DNA of 34,533 nucleotides from Paracoccaceae bacterium (GCA_027000645.1 JALTNO010000309.1:1-34533), one strand, 5' to 3'. Numbered from the stretch's first letter, positions 18,264 through 28,894 are shown. The notes: generated from the sequence alone by a model not told the origin. Numbers and translations are program-made.

Positions 18264-21200
18264 TCAGTTCGAAACGTAACCCGCGACCACCTGCAACAGC
18301 TTGTAGGCCACGGCCGCGTCGTTTTCGACCACGGCCAGGAATTCCTCTTCCCCGATGCGCAGGCAGGTCAGGTCGGTTTCCGCGATCATGCTCAGCGCGC
18401 GAGGTTCCTTGCGGATCAGGCCCAACTCGCCCACCAGCGCGCCGGGACCGACCTTGGCGATCAGCTCGTCTTCGCGGTCTTCATGGGGCAGGTAGAGGCC
18501 GGCCTCGCCCTCGATCACCACGTAGGCACCGTCCGTGGGGTCATCATCCTTGTGGAACACGGCCTCGCCCGCCCTGGCGTGATACCAGCGCGCGCCGAAA
18601 CCGAGAAGCCGCAGATGGCGGCGGTCAAGGCCGGAAAACAGCGGAACCTGCTCGAGCGCCCGCACCTTGCGCGCAAGGTCGGCACTGGCGGCGCTTTCCT
18701 CCTCCTCGCGGATATGGACTTCTTCGCTCACGATCCGGCCCTGTTCGACCTCCACGAACATGTCGAAAGCGTCCGAATGTTCGAATGACGGTTCAAGATA
18801 GATCAGCGTGGCTTCCGGCAGCAAGTCGCGCAGGTTGCGGAACACGGCAATCTTCGTCTCCATGTCGAAACTCGCCAGCGCCCGGTCGAGGATCAGGATG
18901 TCGGGCCGCTTGATCGTGGCCCGGCAGAACGCCAGCGGCTCGGCGAAGGTGGCCGGGAGGTTCTGCCCTCCGACGGCGATCGGCAGGTCGTAGATCAGTT
19001 CCACCACAAGATCCCGCGCGCCGCTTTCCGTCAGCACGTCCGCCACCAGCCTGCGCACCTCGTCCGCCTTGGCCCCGGCGATTTCCGACACCTTTCCGAA
19101 CAACGCGTTTTCCAGGACCGTCAGCCCGGGCGAGAACCGGCCCTGGTCCAGAGGCTCGAACAGGCCGCCCAGGGTGGCGAGGAGCTCGCGTCCGTGAGTT
19201 CGGCGAAGCTCCAGAATGCGCGCCTTCATGTCATCGGTGAAGGCCGGGCCGATCTGTTCGGCCGAGATGCGGATCGGCACCGTCAGCAGGTAGGAGAGTT
19301 CTTCGTCGGACAGGGCCGAGGCGCCGGCATCGCGGGTCCGCTCCACCAGGTCGACGACCTTCTCATATGTGGCCGGCTCGACCCCGAGCCGCCGGAACAG
19401 CGGGTGATCGGTGCCATCGCGCCCGAAGATCTGGCGCAGCATGTCGATCACGTCGCGGGTCATGCGCACCAGCCCTTCATCCAGCCCCAGCCGGTGAAGC
19501 TGGGCCAGGAACGCGGTCTGGCGGGCCAGAACCTCTTGCGTGATCTCGACGCGGGGTATGGCGAACAGGAGGTTCTCGGCCACCGGCAGGGCCGGGTTGT
19601 AAAGTTCCGGGTCGAAGAAATAGGTGTACTGGGCAAGCCCCGCATCCTTCACCGCCTTCCGGACCCTGGGGCGCAACTCGACCAGGCGCGCGGCAAGTTC
19701 GGGATGCGCGGCGGGATCGAATTCCTGCTCCAGCCCGCGGCGCAACAGCGCCGCGCCCGGCCCCAGCCCCGAGATGAGCCGCAACCACCAGCGGCGGAGT
19801 TCTTCCTCGGACTCGAACCCGGCCAGTGTCGGGTCGGTCCAGTCCGCGTCGAAGGGATCGGGGCTGTTGCCGGTGCGCAGCGCCTCGGCCAGCGCGCCGG
19901 GATCGGCGGGTTCCCCCACCGGGCGGTATCGGACCGGCATCAGCACGTTGTCCCCGAACGTGCCCTGAAACAGCGCCGGCTTCGAGGTCGCATGGCCAAT
20001 GCGCAAGGCGATGACCTTCTGGTGGAGATCGCGCAGGCGCAGCCCGCCCATGGTCACTTCGCCCCGAGATGGCAGAACTTCGCGCGTCAGCAGGGCCGCA
20101 AGCGCCCGGCGGTCCTCTTCATCCGGAACGGCGATCGCGCAGGTCTTGCCGCCCGGGAAGGTGACGGCGAGATCTTCAAGCACGACATTGCCGTCGGTGT
20201 CGCGCACGTTGACATGATCCAGCACGATGTCGCCGGTCAGGCGCGGGATCTCCTCGGGATCGCCCTCGAACAGGGATTCGTCGATCATGCCCGGCGGCGC
20301 GAAGCGTTCGATGATGATGTCCCACCGAACCGCCATGTCCTGGGTCTGGTTGTAGTAGGTCAGCAACTCCTTCCATGGCGAGCTCAGGTCCTTGTAGGCC
20401 GCCAGCGCCGCCACCAGAGCGCCCAGCGACACCTCCCCCCGCAAGACGAGATAGCCGCCCACCGCGTAGAAGAAGAACGGCGTGAGCTGGGTGATGAAGT
20501 TGTTGAGAAACTTCATGAAAAATTTCTTCTGGTAGATCTGGAACCGGATCTCGAACAGCCGCCCCAGCCGCCGGGTGATCAGCGCCCGGCGATACCGCCA
20601 GCCGCCGCTGGTGCGCAGGGCGCTTGCCCCCGTTGCGGTTTCGCCGATCTCGCCGGCAAGCGCGCGCACCTCGCGGATGCGCCTCTTGTTGAGTTGGTTG
20701 ATCTGGCGCTGCATCCGCGGAATCAGCCACGCCTGCAACGGGATCAGCGCCACCGCCGCCAGCCCGAACCACAGGCTTTGCGTGAACAGGAAGAACAGGA
20801 TCGTGGCCATCTGCCCCGCCTGCAGGACCGGCTGGCTGATCGCATCCCCCATCAGGCCGCCCATGGGTTCGCTTTCGGCGGTGATCATGGAGACCAGCTC
20901 GCCCTGGCTGACCCGCTCGAAATAGGGTTGCGGGAACCGCAGGACCCGGGAGATCAGCTGATAGCGGAAACGGCGCAGCATCCGTTCGCTGAGGACGCCC
21001 TTCATGGTGTTGATGCGCATTTTCAGCAGGCCGTGTGCCAGAACCGCCGCCAGAAAGGCCAGGCACAGGATCCACAGGAACACGATCTGATCGACGCGGT
21101 AGCCCAGCACATCGATGGTCGCGCTGAACGAACCGATGGCATCGTTGATGATGCGCTTGGGCAGTTCCAGCGTGAGGTAGAGCAGCGGAAAGAGCGCCAC

Positions 21201-21365
21201 CGTCACCAGCAGGAGGATCAGCTGATCACGTTTCGAGTACTTCCAGATGAATCGGAAAAGCGAAGGTTCGATTTCTTCAACTCCGAAATGAGACGCAAGG
21301 GATGGTCCCGCGCATTCGCGCGCCTGTGGCCCGCCGAGGGGCGGGCGATCGTCCAAGGGTAACAA
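18264..21365 (-). CDS. ABC exporter-like protein with degenerate (pseudo-ATPase) nucleotide-binding domain and C-terminal cyclic-nucleotide-binding domain, 1033 aa
   Basis: N-terminal type-IV exporter TMD (FRYQLISRVLRFPQPYFERVSQGELVSMITAESEPMGGLMGD..); NBD-like region with AIAVPDEEDRRA, VGGQNLP, DILILDRALASFD; C-term FSGLDRRHLRLLGFG..AGEAVFHKDDDPTDGAYVVIEGEAGLY..GALVGELGLIRKEPRALSMIAETD (cNMP-binding). Confidence 0.88.
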   Translation of the reverse strand: MLPLDDRPPLGGPQARECAGPSLASHFGVEEIEPSLFRFIWKYSKRDQLILLLVTVALFPLLYLTLELPKRIINDAIGSFSATIDVLGYRVDQIVFLWILCLAFLAAVLAHGLLKMRINTMKGVLSERMLRRFRYQLISRVLRFPQPYFERVSQGELVSMITAESEPMGGLMGDAISQPVLQAGQMATILFFLFTQSLWFGLAAVALIPLQAWLIPRMQRQINQLNKRRIREVRALAGEIGETATGASALRTSGGWRYRRALITRRLGRLFEIRFQIYQKKFFMKFLNNFITQLTPFFFYAVGGYLVLRGEVSLGALVAALAAYKDLSSPWKELLTYYNQTQDMAVRWDIIIERFAPPGMIDESLFEGDPEEIPRLTGDIVLDHVNVRDTDGNVVLEDLAVTFPGGKTCAIAVPDEEDRRALAALLTREVLPSRGEVTMGGLRLRDLHQKVIALRIGHATSKPALFQGTFGDNVLMPVRYRPVGEPADPGALAEALRTGNSPDPFDADWTDPTLAGFESEEELRRWWLRLISGLGPGAALLRRGLEQEFDPAAHPELAARLVELRPRVRKAVKDAGLAQYTYFFDPELYNPALPVAENLLFAIPRVEITQEVLARQTAFLAQLHRLGLDEGLVRMTRDVIDMLRQIFGRDGTDHPLFRRLGVEPATYEKVVDLVERTRDAGASALSDEELSYLLTVPIRISAEQIGPAFTDDMKARILELRRTHGRELLATLGGLFEPLDQGRFSPGLTVLENALFGKVSEIAGAKADEVRRLVADVLTESGARDLVVELIYDLPIAVGGQNLPATFAEPLAFCRATIKRPDILILDRALASFDMETKIAVFRNLRDLLPEATLIYLEPSFEHSDAFDMFVEVEQGRIVSEEVHIREEEESAASADLARKVRALEQVPLFSGLDRRHLRLLGFGARWYHARAGEAVFHKDDDPTDGAYVVIEGEAGLYLPHEDREDELIAKVGPGALVGELGLIRKEPRALSMIAETDLTCLRIGEEEFLAVVENDAAVAYKLLQVVAGYVSN

Positions 21366-21487
21366 TCCGGCAACGGGCCGTGCAAACGGATTCGTTCCCC
21401 GACGCGACGGAACATCGGTCAGGGCATTTGCAGGTGCCGGCGATAGGCCCTAAGCTGGCCGCGACGAACCGGAGGGGAGGGATCGGG

Positions 21488-21880
21488 TTGTCGGATATCG
21501 TCGGGATGGTCCTGATTCTGTTCAGCCTCGTGCAGATCAAGCACATGTTTGCAGACTACTTCCTGCAGACGAGGCGGATGTTGTCGGGGCGGGGCGAGTA
21601 TCTGCACCTGGGCCGGGCGCAACATGCCGGCGTTCATGCTGTCGGCTCGGCGATCGTGTTCGGGCTGATCGGCGCGCCTCCCGGTTTCATCGCCGTCCTC
21701 GTGGTTCTGGAATGGATCGCGCATTTCCATATCGACTGGATCAAGGCACGTTACTGCGATTCGCGGGACTTCGATCCCTTTCAGGCTGGCTTCTGGCGGG
21801 CGGCGGGGCTGGATCAGGCCCTGCACCAGTTCACCTATATCGGCATGGTCTGGGCATGGGTCCGCTATGCGGCCATGTAG
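21488..21880 (+). CDS. DUF3307-like small membrane protein
   Basis: MSDIVGMVLILFSLVQIKHMFADYFLQTRRML..HAGVHAVGSAIVFGLIG..EWIAHFHIDWIKARY; start codon uncertain (TTG 21488 or ATG 21506). Confidence 0.7.
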   Translation: MSDIVGMVLILFSLVQIKHMFADYFLQTRRMLSGRGEYLHLGRAQHAGVHAVGSAIVFGLIGAPPGFIAVLVVLEWIAHFHIDWIKARYCDSRDFDPFQAGFWRAAGLDQALHQFTYIGMVWAWVRYAAM

Positions 21881-22301
21881 GCGCCCGCGACGCGAACGAC
21901 CGCAAACTGTTCTAGAAGCGCGTGCCAAGATAGCGGGATCGGGCGATTGCGGGATCTGGCGGGAGGGAGAACCGGGGCTGCAACAGGACCATCCGTCGGG
22001 ACCGGGGCGTGGCAACGCAGACCGACCGTCTTCGACACGACACAAGGCCCGACTTTGGACCTTTTCCCCATTACAACCCCGTCCCCCGGCAATTCAGGAA
22101 TTCAGGACTGCATCGGTAATCTCGCCCGTGCATTCATATTTTGCGCGCCCCCCTGATTGTGCAAGTTTTTTCGTCCGGCCGGCCTGAATACAGCCGAATC
22201 CCCGAAGAATCCGGAACCAAAACATCTGCCGAAATCGTCACTGTTTCCAAACCGGAAACTTTGAATTTCGCGCTCCGCGCAAGAATCTCTTGTCCGCCCT
22301 G

Positions 22302-22760
22302 TCAATCGGCCAGAATGCCGCCCTGCTTGAGCGTCCGCAGCACCATGTTGGTCTGCGCGTTGGCCACGGCCGGCTGCCGGAACAGGAAATCTTCCAGAAA
22401 CCTGTTATACGCCTCCAGATCGCGGCACAGCACCCGCATGTGGTAGTCCGCCTGCCCGGTGGTGGCGTAGCATTCCTGCACTTCGGGCCGCTGTTCGACC
22501 GCGCGATTGAACTCGACAATGCGATCGGGGTCATGGCGCGTCAGGTGCACATGCACGATCGCCTGGAATTCCAGCCCCATTGCCCGGGGGTTCGCGACCG
22601 CACCGTAGCGTTCGATCACCCCCGCCTCCTCCAGCGCCCGCACCCGCCGCCAGCAGGCCGAAGGCGACATACCCACGGCCGCTGCCAGATCGGCATTCGA
22701 GATCCGGCAGTCCCGCTGAAGAAGAGCAAGGATCCTGCGATCGCGGGGCTCAAGTTGCAT
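22302..22760 (-). CDS. Lrp/AsnC family transcriptional regulator
   Basis: MQLEPRDRRILALLQRDCRISNADLAAAVGMSPSACWRRVRALEEAGVIERYGAV; RAM domain downstream. Confidence 0.95.
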   Translation of the reverse strand: MQLEPRDRRILALLQRDCRISNADLAAAVGMSPSACWRRVRALEEAGVIERYGAVANPRAMGLEFQAIVHVHLTRHDPDRIVEFNRAVEQRPEVQECYATTGQADYHMRVLCRDLEAYNRFLEDFLFRQPAVANAQTNMVLRTLKQGGILAD

Positions 22761-22797
22761 GTTTCCGGTTTCCTGTTTCACAAACACGGAGGTTATC

Positions 22798-22872
22798 GAA
22801 ATATTCAACCATAATCCAGAAAAGGACACACGAATCTGGAACAATTTTTCACGATCATTCGGTTAATATTTC
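22798..22872. promoter_or_regulatory. Divergent AT-rich regulatory region, inverted repeat GAAATATTCAACC ... GGTTAATATTTC
   Basis: Half-sites at 22798-22810 and 22861-22872 between lrp (-) and the IOR gene (+). Confidence 0.55.
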
Positions 22873-22904
22873 CTCCACACGGGATTTCGACGGAAATTTT
22901 CGGG

Positions 22905-25900
22905 ATGACACGCCACAGCTTTGACATGCGGACCTATGATCTGGAGGACCGCTACCGCCTGACCACGGGCCGGGTCTTCCTGACCGGAACGCAGGCGCTG
23001 GTGCGGATCATGCTGGACCAGGCGCGGCGCGACCGAGCGGCGGGATGGAACACTGCCGGCTTCGTCTCCGGCTATCGCGGCTCGCCCCTTGGCGGGCTGG
23101 ATCTGGAGATGTGGCGCGCCCGCCAGTGGCTGGAGGGAAACCGCATCACCTTTCAGCCGGCGGTGAACGAGGATCTCGGCGCCACGCTGGTTCTGGGTGC
23201 ACAGCAGGCCAGCCTCGACCCCGACGCGCAGGTCGAGGGCGTCTTTTCCATGTGGTATGGCAAGGGCCCCGGCGTGGACCGCTCGGGCGATGCGCTGCGC
23301 CACGGCAACGCCTATGGTTCGGCCCCTAAGGGCGGCGTTCTGGTGGTGGCGGGCGACGATCACGGCTGCGTGTCGTCGTCGATGCCGCACCAGTCGGACG
23401 TGGCCTTCATGGCCTGGTTCATGCCGACGCTGAACCCGGCCACGGTGGGCGAGTATCTCGAATTCGGCGAATACGGGATCGCGCTGTCGCGGTTTTCCGG
23501 CACATGGGTCGGCTTCAAGGCGATCTCGGAAACCGTGGAATCGGCGCGCTCGGTGGAGCTGAAGCCCGACCGCGCGTTCCTTCTGCCCGAACTTGACGAC
23601 CTGCCCCCGGGCGGGCTGCATGTGCGGCTGAACGACCTGCCCAGCCCCGAGATCGAAAGCCGAATCCGGCACAAGCTGCGCGCGGTGCGCGCCTTTGTCG
23701 AGGCCAACCCGATCGACCGGCGGATCTACGACATCGAGGACGCCCATTTCGGCTTTGTCACCACCGGCAAGGGACATCTCGACCTGATGGAGGCGCTGCG
23801 CCTGCTGGGGCTGGACGAGGCCGCCTGCCGGCGGCTCGGCATCGACATCTACAAGGTCGGCATGGTCTGGCCGCTGGCGCTGCGCGACGCCATGCGCTTC
23901 GTCAGGGGCAAGCGCGAAGTGATGGTGATCGAGGAAAAGCGCGGCATCATCGAAAGCCAGTTCAAGGAATATTTCTACGACTGGCCCGGCGACAAGCCCG
24001 AGCGCATGGTCGGCAAATACGACGAGAACGGCGAACCGCTGGTGCCATGGACGGGAGAGTTGTCGCCCTTGCAGCTGGTGCCGCTGATCGCCCGCCGCCT
24101 GCACGCCTTCTTCCCCGACGAAGGGCTGCCCGAAAAGGCCCGCGCCCTGACCCGCGAACCCCCGATCCTGCTGCAGGTGCCGGGGGCGACGCGCACGCCG
24201 TGGTTCTGCTCGGGCTGTCCACACAACAGTTCGACCCATGTGCCCGAAGGCTCGCGCGCCTATTCCGGTATCGGCTGCCACGTCATGGCCAGCTGGATGA
24301 ACCGCAACACCGCCGGATATGCCCAGATGGGCGGCGAGGGCGTGCCCTGGGTGGCGGCCTCGCAATTCACCGGCGGCGGCCACGTCTTCCAGAACCTCGG
24401 TGAAGGTACCTGGTATCACTCGGGCAGCCTTGCCATCCGGCAGGCGGTCGCCGCGGGCACCAACATCACCTACAAGATCCTCTACAACGACGCCGTCGCC
24501 ATGACCGGAGGCCAGCCGGTGGACGGCCCCGTCAGCGTCGCCGGCATCGCCCAGACCTGCCGCGCCGAAGGGGTGAAGCGCATCGCGCTGGTCTCGGACC
24601 ATATCGGCAAGTTCGACCGCGCCGACTTCCCCCCCGGCACGACCTTCCACGACCGGCACGAGATGGACGCCCTGCAACGCGAACTGCGCGAGGTGCCGGG
24701 CGTCAGCGTGCTGATCTACGAACAGACCTGCGCCACCGAAAAGCGCCGCCGCCGCAAGCGGGGCAAGATGGAAGACCCCAGGCGCTTCGTCGTCATCAAC
24801 GAACTGGTCTGCGAGGGCTGCGGCGACTGTTCGGTCACCTCCAACTGCCTCAGCGTCGAACCGGTGGACACGCCTTTCGGGCGCAAGCGCCGGATCAACC
24901 TGTCGAACTGCAACAAGGACTTCACCTGCCTCGACGGGTTCTGCCCCAGCTTCTTCACCGTCGAAGGGGCCGAAAGGCGCCCGCCGCAGAGCGCCGATCT
25001 CGACCCGGCCACGCTGGCCGCCGACCTGCCCGCCCCCGAACTGCCGCCACTCACGCAATCCTACGACCTTCTGGTCACGGGGGTGGGCGGAACCGGCGTC
25101 GTCACCCTGGGCCAACTCGTCACCATGGCGGCGCATCTCGAAGGGAAAGGCGCCAGCGTGCTGGACTTCACCGGCTTTGCCCAGAAATACGGCACGGTGC
25201 TCAGCTTCATCCGACTGGCCCCCCGGCCCGAGGCGCTCAACCAGGTGCGCATCGACCGGGGCGCGGCACGGGCGGTGATCGGCTGCGACATCGTGGTCAG
25301 TTCCTCGCCCAAGGCCTCGGCCCATTACCGGCACGGCACGCGGGTGGTGCTGAACCGGGCCGAAATGCCCACCGGAGATCTGGTGCTTCACCGCGACGCC
25401 TCGCTGCGCGTGCCCGAACGCGAAGCCGCCATCGCCGCCGCCGTGGGCGCCGACAACCTCTCGGCCTTCGACGCCAACGCCACCGCCGAACAGCTCCTGG
25501 GCGACGCGGTCTACGCCAACGTGATGATGCTGGGCTTTGCCTGGCAACAGGGGCTGGTGCCGGTGAGCGACGCCGCACTGATGCAAGCGATCCTGCTCAA
25601 CGGCGTACAGGTCGGACGCAACCGCACCGCCTTCACCCTTGGCCGGGTGATGGCGGCCGCCCCTGAGCGGCTGTCCGACCACCTCCGCCCGCCCGCCACG
25701 CCCGACGAGTCGCTGGAAGAGATGATCGGCCGCCGCGCCGACTTCCTGGCCGAATACCACAACCCCGCCTGGGCCGAACGCTACCGGGCGGCACTGAGCC
25801 GGTTCCGCGCCGCGCTGCCCGATCCCGCGCCGGAAAAACCGATGCGCGCCGCCGCCCGCGCGTTGTTCAAGCTCATGTCGCCAAAGGACGAATTCGAGGT

Positions 25901-26336
25901 TGCCCGGCTGATGACCCGCCGCGAATTCTCCGAACACCTGGCCGAACGGTTCGAGGGCGATTTCCGCATCCGCTACCACCTCGCCCCGCCGCTCCTGCCC
26001 GCGCGGCGCGACGCTCGCGGACGGCCGCGCAAACGCGCCTTCGGGCCATGGATGGGGCCGGTCATGCGGGCACTTGCCGGCCTGAAGTGGCTGCGCCACA
26101 CCCCGTTCAACCCGTTCGGCTACCACGCCGAGGCCCGCCTGCACAGGGATCTGCTGCACTGGTATGAAACCGGCCTGCCCAATGCCGCCCGGCTCATCGC
26201 CGAAGGCCATCTCGACGCGGCGATGGTCTTCCTCGCCACCCCCGATCACATCCGCGGCTTCGGCCCGGTCCGCGCCGAATCCGCCCGCCACGCCCGGGCC
26301 AACGCCGAAACCGCCCTGCAACAACTCACCCCCTGA
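22905..26336 (+). CDS. Indolepyruvate ferredoxin oxidoreductase family protein (fused IorA/IorB-like)
   Basis: 1143 aa; [70 protein letters not shown]. Confidence 0.95.
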   Translation: MTRHSFDMRTYDLEDRYRLTTGRVFLTGTQALVRIMLDQARRDRAAGWNTAGFVSGYRGSPLGGLDLEMWRARQWLEGNRITFQPAVNEDLGATLVLGAQQASLDPDAQVEGVFSMWYGKGPGVDRSGDALRHGNAYGSAPKGGVLVVAGDDHGCVSSSMPHQSDVAFMAWFMPTLNPATVGEYLEFGEYGIALSRFSGTWVGFKAISETVESARSVELKPDRAFLLPELDDLPPGGLHVRLNDLPSPEIESRIRHKLRAVRAFVEANPIDRRIYDIEDAHFGFVTTGKGHLDLMEALRLLGLDEAACRRLGIDIYKVGMVWPLALRDAMRFVRGKREVMVIEEKRGIIESQFKEYFYDWPGDKPERMVGKYDENGEPLVPWTGELSPLQLVPLIARRLHAFFPDEGLPEKARALTREPPILLQVPGATRTPWFCSGCPHNSSTHVPEGSRAYSGIGCHVMASWMNRNTAGYAQMGGEGVPWVAASQFTGGGHVFQNLGEGTWYHSGSLAIRQAVAAGTNITYKILYNDAVAMTGGQPVDGPVSVAGIAQTCRAEGVKRIALVSDHIGKFDRADFPPGTTFHDRHEMDALQRELREVPGVSVLIYEQTCATEKRRRRKRGKMEDPRRFVVINELVCEGCGDCSVTSNCLSVEPVDTPFGRKRRINLSNCNKDFTCLDGFCPSFFTVEGAERRPPQSADLDPATLAADLPAPELPPLTQSYDLLVTGVGGTGVVTLGQLVTMAAHLEGKGASVLDFTGFAQKYGTVLSFIRLAPRPEALNQVRIDRGAARAVIGCDIVVSSSPKASAHYRHGTRVVLNRAEMPTGDLVLHRDASLRVPEREAAIAAAVGADNLSAFDANATAEQLLGDAVYANVMMLGFAWQQGLVPVSDAALMQAILLNGVQVGRNRTAFTLGRVMAAAPERLSDHLRPPATPDESLEEMIGRRADFLAEYHNPAWAERYRAALSRFRAALPDPAPEKPMRAAARALFKLMSPKDEFEVARLMTRREFSEHLAERFEGDFRIRYHLAPPLLPARRDARGRPRKRAFGPWMGPVMRALAGLKWLRHTPFNPFGYHAEARLHRDLLHWYETGLPNAARLIAEGHLDAAMVFLATPDHIRGFGPVRAESARHARANAETALQQLTP

Positions 26337-26343
26337 TCCCCCC

Positions 26344-26395
26344 TTCATCTTGCCCCAAATACTCCGGGGGGCGCGGGGGGGCAGCGCCCCCCGCC
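26344..26395. repeat. Dispersed intergenic repeat copy 3 (TTCATCTTGCCCCAAATACTCCGGGGGG + GC hairpin)
   Basis: Near-identical to the copy at 2301-2351, followed by a G-run / GCGCCCCCC hairpin. Confidence 0.7.
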
Positions 26396-26494
26396 GGCAC
26401 GGCGCTTGACTTGCCCCCGACCAACTGCCACATGGGCGCGACCAGACCCGCAACCGGGCGTTCCGTGGGCGCCGAACCGACGAGGAGTGCCGAT

Positions 26495-28441
26495 ATGGCC
26501 CAGATCTCCCTGACCTTCCCCGATGGCTCCGTCAAATCCTTCGATGCCGGCATCACCCCGGCCGAAGTGGCCGCCGGCATCTCCAACTCGCTGGCGAAAA
26601 AGGCGATCTCGGCCACGGTCAACGGCCGCCACTGGGATCTGCAATGGCCGATCGAGGAAAACGCCACCATCGCCATCCACACCATGAAGGACGAGGGTCC
26701 CGCGCTGGAACTGATCCGCCATGACCTTGCCCATATCATGGCCCGCGCGGTGCAGGAGATCTGGCCCGAAACCAAGGTCACCATCGGTCCGGTGATCGAC
26801 AACGGCTGGTATTACGATTTCGACCGGGAGGAACCCTTCACGCCCGAAGACCTCGGTGCCATCGAGAAGAAGATGAAGGAAATCATCAACCGCCGCGACC
26901 CGGTCACCACCGAAGTCTGGGACCGCGACCGCGCGATCCGCTTCTACGAGGCCTCGGGCGAACCCTACAAGGTCGAGCTGGTCGAGGCGATCCCCGAAGG
27001 CGAGCCGATCCGCATGTACTGGCACGGCCACTGGCAGGACCTGTGCCGCGGGCCGCATCTTCAGCATACCGGGCAAGTGCCGGGCGACGCCTTCAAGCTG
27101 ACCCACGTGGCCGGCGCCTACTGGCGCGGCGATTCCTCGCGCCCGATGCTGCAACGCATCTACGGGGTGGGCTTTCGCACCCGCGACCAGCTCAAGGCCT
27201 ATCTGCACATGCTGGAAGAGGCCGCCAAGCGCGACCACCGCAAGCTGGGCCGCGAAATGGACCTGTTCCATTTCCAGGAGGAGGCGCCGGGCCAGATCTT
27301 CTGGCACCCGAACGGCTGGACCATCTACACCCAGCTTCAGGACTACATGCGCCGCCGCCAGCGCGAGGGCGGCTATGTCGAGGTCAACACCCCCCAGGTG
27401 GTGGACCGCAAGCTGTGGGAAGCCTCGGGCCACTGGGAGAAATACCAGGAAAACATGTTCATCGTCGAAGTGGACGAGGAACACGCGCGGGAAAAGACCG
27501 TCAACGCGCTCAAGCCCATGAACTGCCCCTGCCACGTCCAGATCTTCAACCAGGGGATCAAGAGCTACCGCGACCTGCCGCTGCGCATGGCCGAATTCGG
27601 ATCCTGCAACCGCTACGAACCCTCGGGCGCGCTGCACGGGTTGATGCGGGTGCGCGGATTCACCCAGGATGACGCGCACATCTTCGCCACCGAGGACCAG
27701 ATCGAAGGCGAAACCGCCGAGTTCATCCGCTTCCTGTCGCGGATCTACGCCGATCTCGGCTTTCCGGATTTCAAGATCAAGTTCTCCGACCGGCCCGAGA
27801 CCCGCGCCGGCTCGGACGAGATCTGGGACAAGGCCGAACAGGCGCTGCTGTCGGCGACCCGCAAGGCCGGCATCGATCCCGAGCTCAATCCCGGCGAAGG
27901 CGCCTTCTACGGGCCGAAGCTGGAATTCGTCCTCACCGACGCCATCGGCCGCGACTGGCAGTGCGGCACCTTCCAGGTGGATTTCGTCCTGCCCGAGCGG
28001 CTGGACGCCAGCTATGTCGGCCCCGACGGGGCACGGCACCGCCCGGTCATGCTGCACCGCGCGGTACTGGGCAGCTTCGAACGCTTCATCGGCATCCTGA
28101 TCGAGGAACATGCCGGCAAGCTGCCCTTCTGGCTGGCGCCGCGGCAGGTGGTGGTGGCCTCGATCACCTCCGAGGCCGACGCTTACGTGCACGAGGTGGT
28201 CGCCACCCTGACCGCCGCCGGCATCCGGGCCGAGGCCGACATCCGCAACGAGAAGATCAACTACAAGGTGCGGGAACACTCGCTGGCCAAGGTGCCGGTG
28301 ATCCTGGCCGTGGGCGCGCGCGAGGTGGAAAGCCGCAGCGTTTCGGTCCGCCGGCTGGGCGAGAAGAAGACCACCGTCCAGTCGCTGCAAGAGGTGGCGG
28401 AAGAACTGGCGCGCGAAGCCACGCCGCCGGACTTGCGCTAG
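26495..28441 (+). CDS. thrS: Threonyl-tRNA synthetase
   Basis: TGS domain [21 protein letters not shown]; class II motifs [43 protein letters not shown]. Confidence 0.97.
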   Translation: MAQISLTFPDGSVKSFDAGITPAEVAAGISNSLAKKAISATVNGRHWDLQWPIEENATIAIHTMKDEGPALELIRHDLAHIMARAVQEIWPETKVTIGPVIDNGWYYDFDREEPFTPEDLGAIEKKMKEIINRRDPVTTEVWDRDRAIRFYEASGEPYKVELVEAIPEGEPIRMYWHGHWQDLCRGPHLQHTGQVPGDAFKLTHVAGAYWRGDSSRPMLQRIYGVGFRTRDQLKAYLHMLEEAAKRDHRKLGREMDLFHFQEEAPGQIFWHPNGWTIYTQLQDYMRRRQREGGYVEVNTPQVVDRKLWEASGHWEKYQENMFIVEVDEEHAREKTVNALKPMNCPCHVQIFNQGIKSYRDLPLRMAEFGSCNRYEPSGALHGLMRVRGFTQDDAHIFATEDQIEGETAEFIRFLSRIYADLGFPDFKIKFSDRPETRAGSDEIWDKAEQALLSATRKAGIDPELNPGEGAFYGPKLEFVLTDAIGRDWQCGTFQVDFVLPERLDASYVGPDGARHRPVMLHRAVLGSFERFIGILIEEHAGKLPFWLAPRQVVVASITSEADAYVHEVVATLTAAGIRAEADIRNEKINYKVREHSLAKVPVILAVGAREVESRSVSVRRLGEKKTTVQSLQEVAEELAREATPPDLR

Positions 28442-28468
28442 CTCCGTCGCGACTTGTCGCACCCGCCC

Positions 28469-28496
28469 TGCCCGGGCCGCCTGCGCCGCCCGGGCA
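28469..28496. terminator. GC hairpin between convergent thrS and 28526 CDS
   Basis: TGCCCGGGC-CGCCTGCGCC-GCCCGGGCA, 9-bp perfect stem, 10-nt loop; no U-tract. Confidence 0.5.
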
Positions 28497-28525
28497 TGCG
28501 CCGCAGCACCCGCGCCCCGCCCGGA

Positions 28526-28894
28526 TCAGAAATGCGCCTTCGGCTCATCCGGTTTGCCCGCGCCCAGCGCAAGCAGCCCCGCAACCCCGGTGAAGGCGAT
28601 GGGGAACATGGTGAAGACGTTGAAACCGAAGGCGTAATACATCCCCCCCGCCGACAGCAGCAGCAGGATGCCGCCCCAAAGCGCCCTTGCCCGCGCCATC
28701 GCGCCGCCGGCAATCGCCAGCAGCGGCGACAGGATCGAGGCCGCCCGGATCACCCCCACATTGGCGGCCTGTTCGAACAGGCCCTCCACCTCTCCGAACC
28801 GCTCGACCGCCTCGGTATAGCCGTAGCTGAAAAACCCGACGAACATCCCGATGATGCCGCCGATGATCCCCAGAACCAGTGCCGCGTTGCGCAT
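28526..28894 (-). CDS. Small membrane protein (DUF4064-like)
   Basis: MRNAALVLGIIGGIIGMFVGFFSYGY.. four hydrophobic segments, 122 aa. Confidence 0.65.
   Translation of the reverse strand: MRNAALVLGIIGGIIGMFVGFFSYGYTEAVERFGEVEGLFEQAANVGVIRAASILSPLLAIAGGAMARARALWGGILLLLSAGGMYYAFGFNVFTMFPIAFTGVAGLLALGAGKPDEPKAHF

Noticed and set aside
19194-21362. 722-aa plus-strand ORF
   Set aside because: Antisense shadow of the ABC/cNMP gene; composition is R/Q/H/D-rich and not protein-like.
22863-26453. 1196-aa minus-strand ORF
   Set aside because: GC-shadow ORF antisense to the well-supported IOR gene; His/Gly/Ala/Arg-rich low-complexity translation with no recognisable domain.
26345-28462. 705-aa minus-strand ORF
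   Set aside because: Antisense to thrS, whose identity is unambiguous.
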